Shown here in pieces: positions 38,201-43,002 of a stretch of DNA of 64,000 nucleotides. The DNA comes from Steromphala cineraria (lineage: Eukaryota; Mollusca; Gastropoda; Trochida; Trochidae). Below the pieces are notes generated by a model. The model did no database searches, was not told where the DNA came from, and saw nothing but the letters and a program-made list of their open reading frames with translations. Both the position numbers and the translations under genes were made by a program. The stretch is taken from assembly GCA_916613615.1 (NCBI GenBank), contig OU744732.1:29026673-29090672 (forward strand), written 5' to 3'. Each line of letters starts with the position of its first letter. Position 1 is the stretch's first letter.

Positions 38201-38210
38201 TCATAAACAT
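2087..38210 (-). CDS. NADK: NAD kinase, 11 exons, complete coding sequence
   Basis: ATP-dependent NAD kinase: NAD + ATP gives NADP + ADP, the only route to NADP; animal NADK proteins of this type are cytosolic. Coding exons in transcript order are 37987-38210, 34526-34609, 12099-12228, 10261-10366, 9561-9646, 8189-8291, 6802-6923, 5909-6008, 4060-4217, 2942-3024 and 2087-2270. They join in phase, all with GT-AG introns, to 459 residues plus stop, close to the ~446 of human NADK. Hallmarks are GGDGT at 197-201 (Asp199 catalytic), VPPVMAF near 213-219, LNEVVIDRG near 287-295 and STPTGSTAY at 323-331, followed by a C-terminal DWF..LA.CLHWNVR block. The ATG is the first in frame; a TAA lies two codons upstream. 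The N-terminal 75 residues are low-complexity and not conserved. Several processing signals are tandemly duplicated (see findings). Identity is very secure; exon 1 and the exon 10/11 junction are slightly less so. Confidence 0.95.
2341..2640. repeat. hAT-like non-autonomous element or fragment
   Basis: It begins TAGAGGTGTAACGATACAGG and is rich in GATACGTATCCC words. It resembles the better-defined element at 9071-9439, which has the same GATACGTATCG repeats near its ends. The right end is not clear, so this may be truncated. It sits in intron 10 of the NAD kinase gene. Confidence 0.4.
2942..3024 (-). CDS. NADK: NAD kinase exon 10 (residues 372-399)
   Basis: Encodes [20 protein letters not shown] followed by QMIQPGDT. 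It matches [22 protein letters not shown] in vertebrate NADK. The acceptor is ATGTGTGCAG and the donor is ATAC|GTGAGT (phase 2). Confidence 0.94.
3058..3125 (+). repeat. tRNA-like head of a SINE (or tRNA pseudogene)
   Basis: The text GTGTAGTGGTTAGCATGCTC resembles a pol III A box region and GGGTTCGAAT a B box, spaced as in a tRNA, with a middle similar to tRNA-Val/Glu. The 3' half cannot close an acceptor stem, so this is not a functional tRNA. It is followed by ATT-rich sequence. Confidence 0.55.
3218..3603 (+). pseudogene. CR1/L2-like LINE reverse transcriptase remnant (C-terminal part)
   Basis: Conceptual translation gives a decayed reverse transcriptase C-terminus: [20 protein letters not shown], then [19 protein letters not shown], and later [20 protein letters not shown] with a [10 protein letters not shown] end. 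The same signature (HITPVL.SLHWLPIR...EY.....APEYL...SFSYAAP.LWN..P) occurs in the longer element at 40792-41764. It is interrupted by stops and at least one frameshift, so it is a fossil. It lies in NAD kinase intron 9. Confidence 0.75.
3829..4001. repeat. Short MITE with GATTGGGAAA termini
   Basis: The left end TGATTGGGAAAAGCAGGGGC and right end GATGTCTTTCCCAATCC are imperfect inverted repeats. A related copy lies at 36695-36867. The CAGGGATTGGGAAAGACA type of terminus is hAT-like, but I could not confirm an 8-bp target duplication. Confidence 0.5.
4060..4217 (-). CDS. NADK: NAD kinase exon 9 (STPTGSTAY block)
   Basis: Encodes [20 protein letters not shown] and continues through [22 protein letters not shown] to [13 protein letters not shown] and the [12 protein letters not shown] stretch are conserved substrate-binding and structural motifs of NAD kinases. 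The acceptor is TTGTTCCAG and the donor is AAG|GTGAGT (phase 0). Confidence 0.97.
4859..5318. mobile_element. 460-bp MITE flanked by TTAA, termini AAAG(A/T)GACACAGAGTAT
   Basis: The left end TTAAAGAGACACAGAGTAT and right end ATACTCTGTGTCACTTTAA form terminal inverted repeats of about 18 bp, with TTAA at both outer edges. TTAA target duplications are typical of piggyBac and Kolobok elements. There is no coding sequence, so it is non-autonomous. It lies in NAD kinase intron 8. Confidence 0.65.
5909..6008 (-). CDS. NADK: NAD kinase exon 8 (LNEVVIDRG block)
   Basis: Encodes [20 protein letters not shown], then [14 protein letters not shown] completed by the next exon. It is almost identical to the vertebrate [17 protein letters not shown]...VQGDG. 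The Asn-Glu pair contributes to the NAD site in the family. The acceptor is CTATTGCAG and the donor is GACG|GTATGT (phase 1). Confidence 0.97.
6802..6923 (-). CDS. NADK: NAD kinase exon 7 (residues 245-285)
   Basis: Encodes [15 protein letters not shown] and a less conserved Cys-containing segment before HIL. It aligns with the EGNAAVVLRSRLKVRVV block, with a poorly conserved loop that varies between animals. The acceptor is ATGTTATCAG and the donor is TTA|GTAAGT. The acceptor and first half of the exon are tandemly duplicated just upstream (109-bp period). Confidence 0.88.
6852..7069 (-). repeat. 109-bp tandem duplication covering the exon 7 acceptor
   Basis: Two essentially identical 109-bp copies lie at 6852-6960 and 6961-7069. 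Each contains the branch/acceptor region and the first ~70 nt of NAD kinase exon 7. The upstream acceptor would put the exon start at 7032, but reading from it reaches an in-frame TGA within the duplicate, so only the 6923 acceptor gives a full protein. Confidence 0.9.
7134..7496 (+). mobile_element. TTAA-flanked MITE, family 1 copy 1
   Basis: The ends TTAAAGGGGCAGTAGCAC and GTGTTACTGCCCCTTTAA are inverted repeats with TTAA at each edge. The interior includes the conserved phrase AAAATGGCCGCCATTGG. Full-length copies of about 360 bp recur through the window (10442, 14305, 18441, 26916, 28469), plus a split one (57423-58963). There is no coding capacity; a piggyBac- or Kolobok-type source is inferred from TTAA. 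Confidence 0.8.
7812..8027. repeat. Possible hAT-like MITE, CAGGG termini
   Basis: The left end CAGGGATTGGAATTA and right end TTAGTGCTAATTTCAACCCTG are imperfect inverted repeats. I could not see an 8-bp target duplication, so the call is tentative. Confidence 0.35.
8076..8140 (-). repeat. Intronic duplicate of the NAD kinase exon 6 end and donor
   Basis: The 65 bases match 8164-8228 with two differences. They carry the last ~50 nt of exon 6 plus the donor (CAAG|GTACGC) 88 nt further into the intron. A (TA)n run separates the copies. There is no acceptor, so this is a decoy donor or an exon-extension site rather than a second exon. Confidence 0.85.
8189..8291 (-). CDS. NADK: NAD kinase exon 6 (residues 211-245)
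   Basis: Encodes [20 protein letters not shown] and a [10 protein letters not shown] tail. [15 protein letters not shown] is the conserved block after GGDGT. The acceptor is TGCCCACAG and the donor is CAAG|GTACGC (phase 1). The exon end and donor are duplicated 88 bp downstream in the intron at 8076-8140. Confidence 0.96.
9071..9439. mobile_element. 369-bp hAT-type MITE with 8-bp target duplication
   Basis: The left terminus TAAGGGTGCAATGATAC pairs with the right terminus GTTGCACCCCTA. The element is flanked by TCAAATAA at 9063-9070 and again at 9440-9447, the 8-bp duplication expected of hAT elements. The interior is packed with GATACGTATCG-type palindromic words. It lies in NAD kinase intron 5. 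Confidence 0.75.
9561..9646 (-). CDS. NADK: NAD kinase exon 5 (GGDGT catalytic motif)
   Basis: Encodes [20 protein letters not shown] and then [13 protein letters not shown] is the signature NAD kinase motif, and its Asp (residue 199) is the catalytic base in characterised family members. The acceptor is TGTGATCAG and the donor is CAG|GTGAGT (phase 0). Confidence 0.97.
9666..9985. repeat. 107-bp tandem repeat, about 2.8 copies
   Basis: The phrase TCAACAAACATAAAGC recurs at 9668, 9775 and 9882, a spacing of exactly 107 bp. The first unit starts about 20 bp upstream of the exon 5 acceptor, in intron 4. Confidence 0.85.
10261..10366 (-). CDS. NADK: NAD kinase exon 4 (residues 147-182)
   Basis: Encodes [15 protein letters not shown] and a variable acidic/basic linker, corresponding to ENMIVYVEKKVLED in vertebrate NADK. 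The acceptor is GTCTTTCAG and the donor is GAAG|GTGAGT (phase 1). Confidence 0.94.
10442..10809 (-). mobile_element. TTAA-flanked MITE, family 1 copy 2
   Basis: Ends are TTAAAGGGGCAGTAGCACG and GGGCTACTGCCCCTTTAA. It lies inverted relative to the copy at 7134, in intron 3 about 75 bp upstream of the exon 4 acceptor. Confidence 0.8.
10983..11029 (-). repeat. Fragment of hAT-2 element end
   Basis: The minus strand reads CCAGGGATACAAAAATCAG and then GACATGTCCAATTGGGA, matching the left end of the element at 21529-22423. It is only a terminal fragment. Confidence 0.45.
11480..12116 (-). repeat. 49-bp minisatellite made of the exon 3 donor
   Basis: The phrase CTCTGACCTCTATCAACC recurs every 49 bp from 11504 to 12092: twelve tandem units plus the genuine exon/intron junction. 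On the minus strand each unit contains the last 18 nt of NAD kinase exon 3, the donor GTCAGA and 31 nt of intron. Units are nearly identical, indicating recent expansion or homogenisation. It is a minisatellite, not a CRISPR array, since there are no variable spacers. Confidence 0.95.
12099..12228 (-). CDS. NADK: NAD kinase exon 3 (residues 103-146)
   Basis: Encodes [19 protein letters not shown] followed by [14 protein letters not shown] and LIIWLIE, the first beta-alpha unit of the NAD kinase fold (compare SPKSVLVIKK in vertebrates). The acceptor is TTCTTGCAG and the donor is GAG|GTCAGA. The last 18 nt of the exon and this donor are the seed of the 49-bp minisatellite that continues into intron 3. 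Confidence 0.93.
12250..14225. repeat. Tandem array of ~400-635 bp units with embedded MITE
   Basis: The phrase CCAATGTTT..GACTGAATT recurs at 12473, 12872, 13507 and 14127, giving units of 399, 635 and 620 bp. The two longer units carry an insert (12960-13127 and 13590-13762) related to the long-TIR elements at 18003 and 56840. Units end in ACAGACAGGGCAAAAACAAT and AATATACCC..GGAATTTC, as in the dispersed repeat at 19752. Open frames of 71-149 codons here are repeat artefacts. Confidence 0.85.
14305..14668 (-). mobile_element. TTAA-flanked MITE, family 1 copy 3
   Basis: Ends are TTAAAGGAGCAGTAGCACG and GTGGTACTGCCCCTTTAA. Orientation is as in the copy at 10442. It lies in intron 2. Confidence 0.8.
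15220..16095. repeat. ~20-22 bp minisatellite (CATTTACTCACTAAATCTCA)n
   Basis: About 40 imperfect copies of CATTTACTCACTAAATCTCA with variants (CACCCATT, AACTCATT, ATCTGAATC) form higher-order patterns of two or three unit types. The last 250 bp are more degenerate. It lies in intron 2 of NAD kinase. Confidence 0.9.
16562..16979 (+). mobile_element. TTAA-flanked MITE, family 2 full copy
   Basis: The left end TTAAAGGGACCATTCAAGC and right end GCTCGAGTGGTGCCTTTAA are inverted repeats with TTAA at both edges. The interior ends with CAAAATGGCGGATGAAA. A deletion derivative lies at 18862-19038 and an inverted copy at 40350-40778. Confidence 0.75.
16978..17430. repeat. Two short local tandem duplications
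   Basis: TCTTTCCTTTGA occurs in two ~88-bp units (about 16980-17110), and AGTTTAACAGAACTCTTAAT in two ~68-74-bp units (about 17310-17430). Neither carries a gene. Confidence 0.7.
18003..18267. mobile_element. 265-bp long-TIR MITE, family 4
   Basis: Ends AGTCTAAGTAAATCTAGCC and the inverse at the right form terminal inverted repeats that continue inward through GAGTCTAGAAAGGCCTAG, over 60 bp in all. ACTGCAGGATC directly precedes the element and recurs one base after it, suggesting a 9-11 bp target duplication as in Mutator-like elements. A related copy is at 56840-57098. Confidence 0.65.
18441..18810 (+). mobile_element. TTAA-flanked MITE, family 1 copy 4
   Basis: Ends are TTAAAGGGGCAGTAGCAC and GTGCTACTGCCCCTTTAA, with the same interior and orientation as the copy at 7134. 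Confidence 0.8.
18862..19038 (+). mobile_element. Internally deleted family 2 MITE
   Basis: Both termini of the 16562-16979 element are present (GGGACCATCGAGCGGGGTAT on the left, CTCGAGTGGTGCCTTTAA on the right), but about 240 bp of interior is missing. Confidence 0.7.
19960..21504. mobile_element. hAT-type insertion, 1545 bp, no intact transposase
   Basis: The terminus TAGTGGTGGGAT pairs imperfectly with ATACCAGCACTA. ACGGACAG flanks it at 19952-19959 and 21505-21512, an 8-bp target duplication. Both subterminal regions carry GATACGTATCG-like words. I found no transposase reading frame, so it is non-autonomous or decayed. Confidence 0.7.
21529..22423. mobile_element. hAT-type insertion, 895 bp, TIR CAGGGATGCAGA
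   Basis: CAGGGATGCAGA at the left pairs with TCTGCATCCCTG at the right. CAATATAC flanks it at 21521-21528 and 22424-22431, an 8-bp target duplication. CAGGG-type termini plus 8-bp duplications are characteristic of hAT. It has no coding sequence of its own. A fragment of the same family lies at 23760-23895. Confidence 0.78.
22459..25190. other. Intron 2 sequence without recognised gene
   Basis: AT-rich sequence with only short open frames and no protein motifs. The single recognisable item is an inverted fragment of the CAGGGATGCAGA element at 23760-23895 (minus strand begins CCAGGGATGTAGAAATCGG). Confidence 0.5.
23760..23895 (-). mobile_element. Partial copy of hAT-2 element
   Basis: The minus strand reads CAGGGATGTAGAAATCGGTC, then CCAATTGGGAATCCAG, matching the left end of the element at 21529-22423. 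Only this end is recognisable. Confidence 0.55.
25195..25292 (+). repeat. LINE/SINE 3' tail with (ATT)n
   Basis: GCGCTATATAAATCCCCTCA followed by (ATT)6 resembles the 3' tails of CR1/L2-type elements. The same pattern in inverse orientation ends the LINE at 40792. No upstream body was recognised. Confidence 0.5.
25562..25895. repeat. Degenerate (GTAGAATA/GTAGAAAA) minisatellite
   Basis: About 330 bp of AGTAGAATAGTAGAAAAGTA variants with an 8-10 bp period. Two long minus-strand frames ([12 protein letters not shown] repeats) exist only because the repeat lacks stops in those frames. Confidence 0.92.
26560..26630 (-). repeat. tRNA-like SINE fragment
   Basis: The minus strand contains TGTAGGTTCGAATCCCGCA, a good pol III B box and T-arm, preceded by GACTCTGAGGA resembling an anticodon arm. 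There is no matching A box or acceptor stem, so it is not a functional tRNA. Confidence 0.35.
26916..27270 (+). mobile_element. TTAA-flanked MITE, family 1 copy 5
   Basis: Ends are TTAAAGGGGCAGTAGCAC and GTGCTATTGCCCCTTTAA, with the same interior as the copy at 7134. Confidence 0.8.
28469..28838 (+). mobile_element. TTAA-flanked MITE, family 1 copy 6
   Basis: Ends are TTAAAGGGGCAGTAGCACG and CGTGCTACTGCCCCTTTAA, nearly perfect inverted repeats with TTAA at both edges. Confidence 0.82.
28839..31500. other. Intron 2 sequence without recognised gene
   Basis: AT-rich. Open frames of 68-84 codons at 30460-30714 and 30896-31102 show no recognisable motif, no splice context and no codon signal I can defend. 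I treat them as chance. Confidence 0.5.
31515..32946. repeat. ~434-bp tandem repeat rich in TGACCTTGACC
   Basis: Units repeat with a 434-bp spacing (CTTGACCTTGGACAGATTGT at 32188 and 32622) and a diverged earlier unit near 31740. Each carries several TGACCTTGACCTTTGACC strings. A G/C-rich palindrome lies at each end: GCAGCCCCGAAACTTGGGG near 31548 and GCAGCCCCGACTAAGTCGGG near 32922. No coding sequence. This is a common kind of bivalve repeat, in my recollection. Confidence 0.7.
33430..33779. mobile_element. 350-bp long-TIR MITE, family 5, 9-bp target duplication
   Basis: It starts CATTCTCTCCCCACAGAGGC and ends in its inverse. Terminal inverted repeats run about 60 bp, through CATGTTGATTTAGCCTCTGT. 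CATGAAAGT flanks it at 33421-33429 and 33780-33788. Long TIRs with 9-bp duplications point to a Mutator-like source. There is no transposase. Confidence 0.82.
33862..33935 (+). repeat. tRNA-like SINE head
   Basis: GTAGCTCAACTGGTGGAGC is a good A box and D-arm; CTCATAA resembles a Met-type anticodon loop; AGGGTTCATGTCCCAGC gives a T-arm. Mismatches in the stems argue against a working tRNA. Confidence 0.45.
34526..34609 (-). CDS. NADK: NAD kinase exon 2 (residues 75-103)
   Basis: The acceptor is CTATTCACAG and the donor is GCT|GTAAGT. It encodes [19 protein letters not shown], matching the RSLHG...FGPK block just before the kinase core of vertebrate NADK. The arginine of RK is split across intron 1. 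Intron 2, which follows, is about 22 kb and holds most of the repeats in the window. Confidence 0.9.
35137..35276. repeat. 140-bp fold-back element
   Basis: Arms of about 40 bp (GTTATACCATTCAGAGGCGG on the left, its complement on the right) enclose a loop that is itself partly inverted (TTATGC...GCATAA and CTCG...CGAG). It resembles the architecture of the fold-back at 55405-55550. No clear target duplication was seen. Confidence 0.7.
36695..36867. mobile_element. 173-bp MITE with CAGGGATTGGGAAAGACA ends
   Basis: CAGGGATTGGGAAAGACA at the left and its exact inverse at the right. It is related to the element at 3829-4001. hAT-like termini, but the flanks do not give a clean 8-bp duplication. 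It lies in NAD kinase intron 1. Confidence 0.65.
37612..37638. repeat. 27-base G homopolymer
   Basis: Twenty-seven consecutive G after GGGGA. On the NAD kinase template this is a C run in intron 1, about 350 bp after exon 1. It is prone to assembly error. Confidence 0.9.
37987..38210 (-). CDS. NADK: NAD kinase exon 1 (start codon, residues 1-75)
   Basis: The exon encodes a hydrophilic N-terminus rich in Ser, Asn and Asp, beginning [15 protein letters not shown] and ending in a basic KKMKRRNR stretch. The donor is CAG|GTAGGT and the phase is 2. The start is chosen because an in-frame TAA sits two codons upstream. A second in-frame ATG at codon 3 could also serve. The low conservation is normal for the NADK N-terminal tail. 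Confidence 0.85.
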
Positions 38211-38480
38211 GACTTATCTGTGCAAAATGGGGCAAAGGCTGTGCTTCTCTCTGAGTGGGTCGCAACAATCATCAGAGATCGTATGACTCTTGATTTGACA
38301 TTTCTCCTGTTGCCTTCCGATAATCCATGTTTACTTCCTGATAAACTTCCGTTTCCGGAATCTTCTGCGCAATGAGGACGACACAACACGGTGTTTTCGT
38401 AACCAAACCACTTTCGACAAATTTCGCCTAAGATCGGCGATGAATATATTTCCGCTAAAAACATGAATTGCATAATTCTA
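38211..38480 (-). promoter_or_regulatory. Putative NAD kinase 5' leader with an upstream ORF
   Basis: On the minus strand a 19-codon frame (38328-38272, MDYRKATGEMSNQESYDL and stop) precedes the NAD kinase start, and another open frame (to 38201) overlaps it. If transcription begins upstream of 38330, these would lower initiation at the main ATG. I see no TATA box. A 62-bp inverted copy of 38278-38339 lies at 42618-42679. The transcription start is unknown, so the leader is inferred. Confidence 0.4.
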
Positions 38481-38737
38481 GCAAATTCATATTTTCATTG
38501 ATTACGAATTGCCGATGAGGATGAGGGTTTTTTTTAGTGCGTATTAATGTACAGATGAGGACAAGGGCTTCATGCAATTCAGGATATGATAAATTAGTTC
38601 CTCATTTGCTTGCAGGCCTAGTATAAACTGTTATTAAGCGTAATAATATTGTCATTCATTTTCCTGTTATTGATATGATAAGAATATAAACATTGATGTT
38701 ATGATTTTATTGGAAAAATATGTAATATCGGAGGGGT

Positions 38738-38873
38738 GTGATCCGTCAAAAGTAGACTAGTTCTTTTCTAGCAAGTGAATCCCCACTTTTTAAAAAAAAT
38801 TAACAACATTTTTTCATCCGTGTGATCTGTCAAAAGTAATTTTTTTCTAGCAAGTGAATCCCCACTTGCTATT
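38738..38873. repeat. ~80-bp local duplication
   Basis: The words GTCAAAAGTA and TTCTAGCAAGTGAATCCCCA occur twice in the same order (38746-38790 and 38828-38872). Confidence 0.7.
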
Positions 38874-39086
38874 AATTTAAATTTTTAGCAGATCTTTTTC
38901 ACCTGATCAAAACAAAATTCGCCGATATAGAAGGTTGGTCGATATAGATGCTAGTCAAAGTAGCACACAAATAAATGAAGTTGTTATTGATATATTGTGA
39001 GTGCACAGTCTTCAAGTGCAGGCAAAAATGAGTATTAAGACAGACTTGAACACGTTTTGACAAATCTTTGTAACTCGGTAGATGCT

Positions 39087-39476
39087 CATTGTCTCCCCAC
39101 AGAGGCAGATCAAGTCATGTTGATTTAGCCTCTGTTCTATTACGCCGAAATCCGTGGGTTCCGTCAGTTTCCCCTGGCGGAAAGAAACTGCATCACAATA
39201 CATTTGAATTTCTTTAGCAAATGACAACGCTTCTCGCATGGAAAGGATATTTCATATCACAATGCTTTTGCTTTGATTCAGTAGCCAAAACGATGATTTA
39301 AGAACAGCGTCGCTGATTGCACAACCAAGGAATTACATCATCTGTCATAAAAATCCTTGGCACAACTAACTTCGATTGGCTCCAATCAGGCATCTCCCAT
39401 TCTATCCCACAAACTCGGCGTAATATAACAGAGGCTAAATCAACCTGACTTGATCTGCCTCTGTGGGGAGAGAATG
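39087..39476. mobile_element. 390-bp long-TIR MITE, family 5, 9-bp target duplication
   Basis: Same termini and interior as 33430-33779 but largely inverted in its middle section. GTAGATGCT flanks it at 39078-39086 and 39477-39485. It lies upstream of the NAD kinase promoter region. Confidence 0.82.
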
Positions 39477-40349
39477 GTAGATGCTATGATCAGTTAACCC
39501 CTTCCTACTGTTACAGTTAGTAGGCTACTTAGCTTTTCAATGAACAAAACAGTTAGCCATTTTGTATACCAAGACATTATGTTGACCTTCTAAATTTAAC
39601 CCTTGTCCTTCTGCCATGCGTCTGAGTAGCGGTTTTTCACTCCTACGAAAAACGCACTGCTACGAACGGGATCCTCCTACGAAAAGACAGTTACCCGGTT
39701 TGGGCATATCATAAGCATAAGGTGACTTTACAACGAGTATACAAATGCTGCGTTTCCATGTAATTGTCCAAGTTATTACCTTAACACAACTATAATTTAA
39801 AATATTTTTCTTATAAGGAAATACGTTTTAATTTATTTTTACACAAACTTCTATCACGGGCCTTAAAGACTCCGTCATACATTTTCAATGCATCAATTTA
39901 ACCAAATATGACAAAGGAAAAAATAAAGTTGTACACATTTACTTATATGAGAACTATGTCATTGCAAGTCAAAAAATCAACTTTCATTTCACGTTTTCAT
40001 GCTATCGTGCCATCAATAGACTTTAAGTGTTTATATGAGATCAAAGGTATTATAAATTCAACGAATTCAAAGGGACAATTAAATCAAAAATATTCTGCCT
40101 TGTCTTAACAAACGTTAGATATTGTAGAAGGTTAGGGTCTATGAGTATATCTGTCTTTCTAACGGCATGGGAAGGCTTTGAATGATTTATACACACTACA
40201 AATATGGTACAAGACGGTTTTAAACACAGAACCAAAGATACTTGATTTAAACGTACCTTTATTTATGAAAATGAAATACGACAAGTGAACAAGCCGATCA
40301 ACATATGTGAAAGAAAGTTGTGCACTTTACAATATGAACCCAATCTAGA

Positions 40350-40778
40350 CACCACTCGAGCGGCTTTCGTCCGCCATTTTGAAAGGTTAGCATTGCGAGA
40401 AAACAAAAGTGCTGTAATATGCTTATTCATTAACAAAATTAAGTAATAACTACTTTATTGATAGTGGGGGGGGGGGGGGGGATATTTACAAATTATTCAT
40501 AATAAAAGTTATCAGTTGCGACAGCATTTTGTTATAGTAATGCATTCCACGATCGTAGCTTCGATGATTGACTTCATCGATGTTTTTATTTTTTAAGCGA
40601 TACACTTTATTTTTTGTCAAATTGTCAAATCTTTTACACCTATAAAATGCTTATCTCACAAACATATATGAAATTAAGTGTGAAATTATCATGTCAAAAT
40701 CATATTTAAATGTACACAGGAAAGTCCTCCTGAATTTCGTTTCCACAAAAATACCCTGCTCGAATGGTCCCTTTTTAA
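40350..40778 (-). mobile_element. Family 2 MITE, inverted copy
   Basis: It runs from CACCACTCGAGCGGCTTTCG to CTCGAATGGTCCCTTTTTAA, the inverse of 16562-16979. The left terminal AAAGG is lost. The interior contains a 16-base G run (40466-40481). Confidence 0.7.
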
Positions 40779-40791
40779 AATATGATCTATT

Positions 40792-41764
40792 AATAATAAT
40801 AATATGTATATTTATATTGCGCTGGATTCCATACAAGAATGTATGCTCAAAGCGCTACATAACAGAAAATGGAATATGTAGACAAGAGTTGATAATTGGC
40901 TAGACGAGTGTGTTAAACACTGTAATATTTCCTGAAGGGGAATGTTTTCAATGAACATTTGAAAGAGTCCAGGGAAGTTGATAGTCTGATATCGAGTGGC
41001 ATATTGTTCCAGAGTGATGGAGCTGCATAGCTGAACGAGCGGAAACCAAAGAATTTTAGTTTCCGCCTTGGGATGACCATCAGATCTTGATCAGCTGATC
41101 GTAATGCTCTCTTTGGAAGATATTTGGTCACCATATCACAGAGATATTCAGGAGCAGTTCCATAGTAGCATTGGTATGCTAAGCACACAAGTTTGTATTC
41201 TACTCTGGCTCGAATAGGCAACCAGTGAAGTGATTGCAATACTGGTGTTATGTGTTCACTCTTGGACACTTTTTTGACAATGCGTGCTGCAGAATTCTGT
41301 ACTTTTTGCAGTTTAGCGATGAGTGTTTCAGGCAATCCGTAATAGACACTGTTGCAGTAGTCCAACTTTGTAAATACCAATGATCTTACGAGTGCATGAG
41401 CAGCAGGCATTGTTAATGAACTTCTGATAGTGCTGATGTTTCTTAACTGGAAATAGCAAGATTTGCAGGTGTTGTCAATATGTATCTTTAAGGTCAGTTC
41501 TGAATCCAAATAAAGTCCAAGATCTTTTACACTATTGGAGAAAGGTATGAGGAAATTACATATTGGAATTGTAGTTTCTGTGACTCGAGATCGAAGTTGT
41601 AAGCTCGCAACAAGCAATGCTTCAGTTTTGTTCTCATTCAATTTCAACATATGAGAATTCATCCAGTTCTTTATGTCTACAGAACAGCTCGAAATCCGTC
41701 TAAAGTGTTCACTAGAGACGCCAAGCTTGCTTGAATCTAACATTTGAGTGTCATCAGCATACAC
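40792..41764 (-). mobile_element. 5'-truncated CR1/L2-type LINE, RT C-terminal half
   Basis: An uninterrupted minus-strand frame (41764-40913, 283 residues) starts with YADDTQ, the catalytic Asp-Asp box of non-LTR reverse transcriptases. It continues through KLNENKTE, VKDLGLYLD, LDYCNSVYYGLP, NSAARIV, ITPVLQSLHWLPIR and GFRSFSYAAPSLWN. The 3' end GCGCAATATAAATATACATA followed by (ATT)n is typical of CR1/L2 tails. It begins at the catalytic box because of 5' truncation, so it cannot encode a full enzyme. The open frame suggests a fairly recent insertion. It lies directly beside the family 2 MITE. Confidence 0.9.
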
Positions 41765-41767
41765 TAC

Positions 41768-41803
41768 ACTACGTTACGCGTGTAATCTGCGTAACGTAGT
41801 GAA
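41768..41803. repeat. Perfect 13-bp inverted repeat beside the LINE
   Basis: CACTACGTTACGC and GCGTAACGTAGTG flank a 9-10 base loop immediately at the 5' truncation point of the LINE. It may be a remnant of the target or a fill-in product. Confidence 0.7.
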
Positions 41804-42617
41804 GACAATTATTATATAATTTTAATGAGATTGAATATGAACCATGGTTCCGTTGACAACTTCGAACTGAAAAGGGACCCTGTAACATTATTGAACTATT
41901 TGAGTTGAAACGTTAGAAGCTGTTTGGTAATAAAATACAATATGTTTTATGGATATCTAACTTATTTGTTTATATTACTCAACAGCGACGTTTCGGTAAA
42001 TATCCTTATATGAAAATCATGAATGTCACATGGGCGAGGTTAAGGAAGTGTCACTTATGATTGACCCACAAATCCACACGGATGTATATGCACTGCTACT
42101 GACCAATCAGAATTCGACAAACTTCCTATTGGTTATATACAGGTTCAAGGTAAACAGATAAGTAGTTTCAGGAAACTATTATAGAACACTTGTTGAGAGC
42201 ACTAGTGACAGAAAAGATAGGAATAATTTGGAAGCCTTTGCACAAAATAAAAGTTTGGTTTGCCTCTTTGTTTTATTCCTAGTTGTAGCATGTACCGAGT
42301 GTTCGTTTGAAAATAATTATTTTGAACTGCAAAAAAACATGCTAAGAATGATTTTAACTGTAAAGTTTTTTTGACGTTAAAACGGGATTTTTTATACAAA
42401 TTATACAAATGTGGCGATGTTGCAGGCTGGTCACTTTGGAGTTACGACACAACACGTTTAAACTAGATTGAGGTTTAGATGTAACGTTTTGAATGCACAA
42501 GTAATTTATGCTTGGTGTAGTAAATGAATAATTAAGGATTTTTAAGTGTTGTGTTTCGACTCACAAAACGTAAAAATATCTATATCAGCCATTTATTCAA
42601 AACACATTACAAATAGA

Positions 42618-42679
42618 GGAAGTAAACATGGATTATCGGAAGGCAACAGTAGAAATGTCAAATCAAGAGTCATACGATC
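42618..42679 (+). repeat. Inverted 62-bp copy of the NAD kinase leader
   Basis: With one mismatch this is the reverse complement of 38278-38339. It preserves the ATG of the small upstream frame (42628) and most of its codons. There is no NAD kinase coding sequence nearby. Confidence 0.85.
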
Positions 42680-43002
42680 ATCTCTTAATAGGTTATTCTA
42701 TTAATATGTATTTAATGTCTAATTAAATGTTTAATTTTACTGCGAACAAAGACAAGAAGATAAAGAAGAAATAGTAATTCACATGTTTTATGTGCTTCCG
42801 ATAAACGCACCCAAGAAGACCAACCAATTGTATTTTTGATATTTGTGTCTGATTAGAATATAAGGTCACACACAATCATGTTGAAGATAAACCGATAAAG
42901 ACGTTCCAGCAACCACAATAAGTTTAAACCTTGTCCTTTGGAGATCTAGTACGTACAAGATAAGAATATCTGACATTATTCACCATAACTGAAAGTCAAG
43001 AA

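Noticed and set aside
38201..38473. 90-codon frame upstream of NAD kinase as a separate gene
   Set aside because: It overlaps the NADK start out of frame and has no recognisable motif; at most an upstream ORF.
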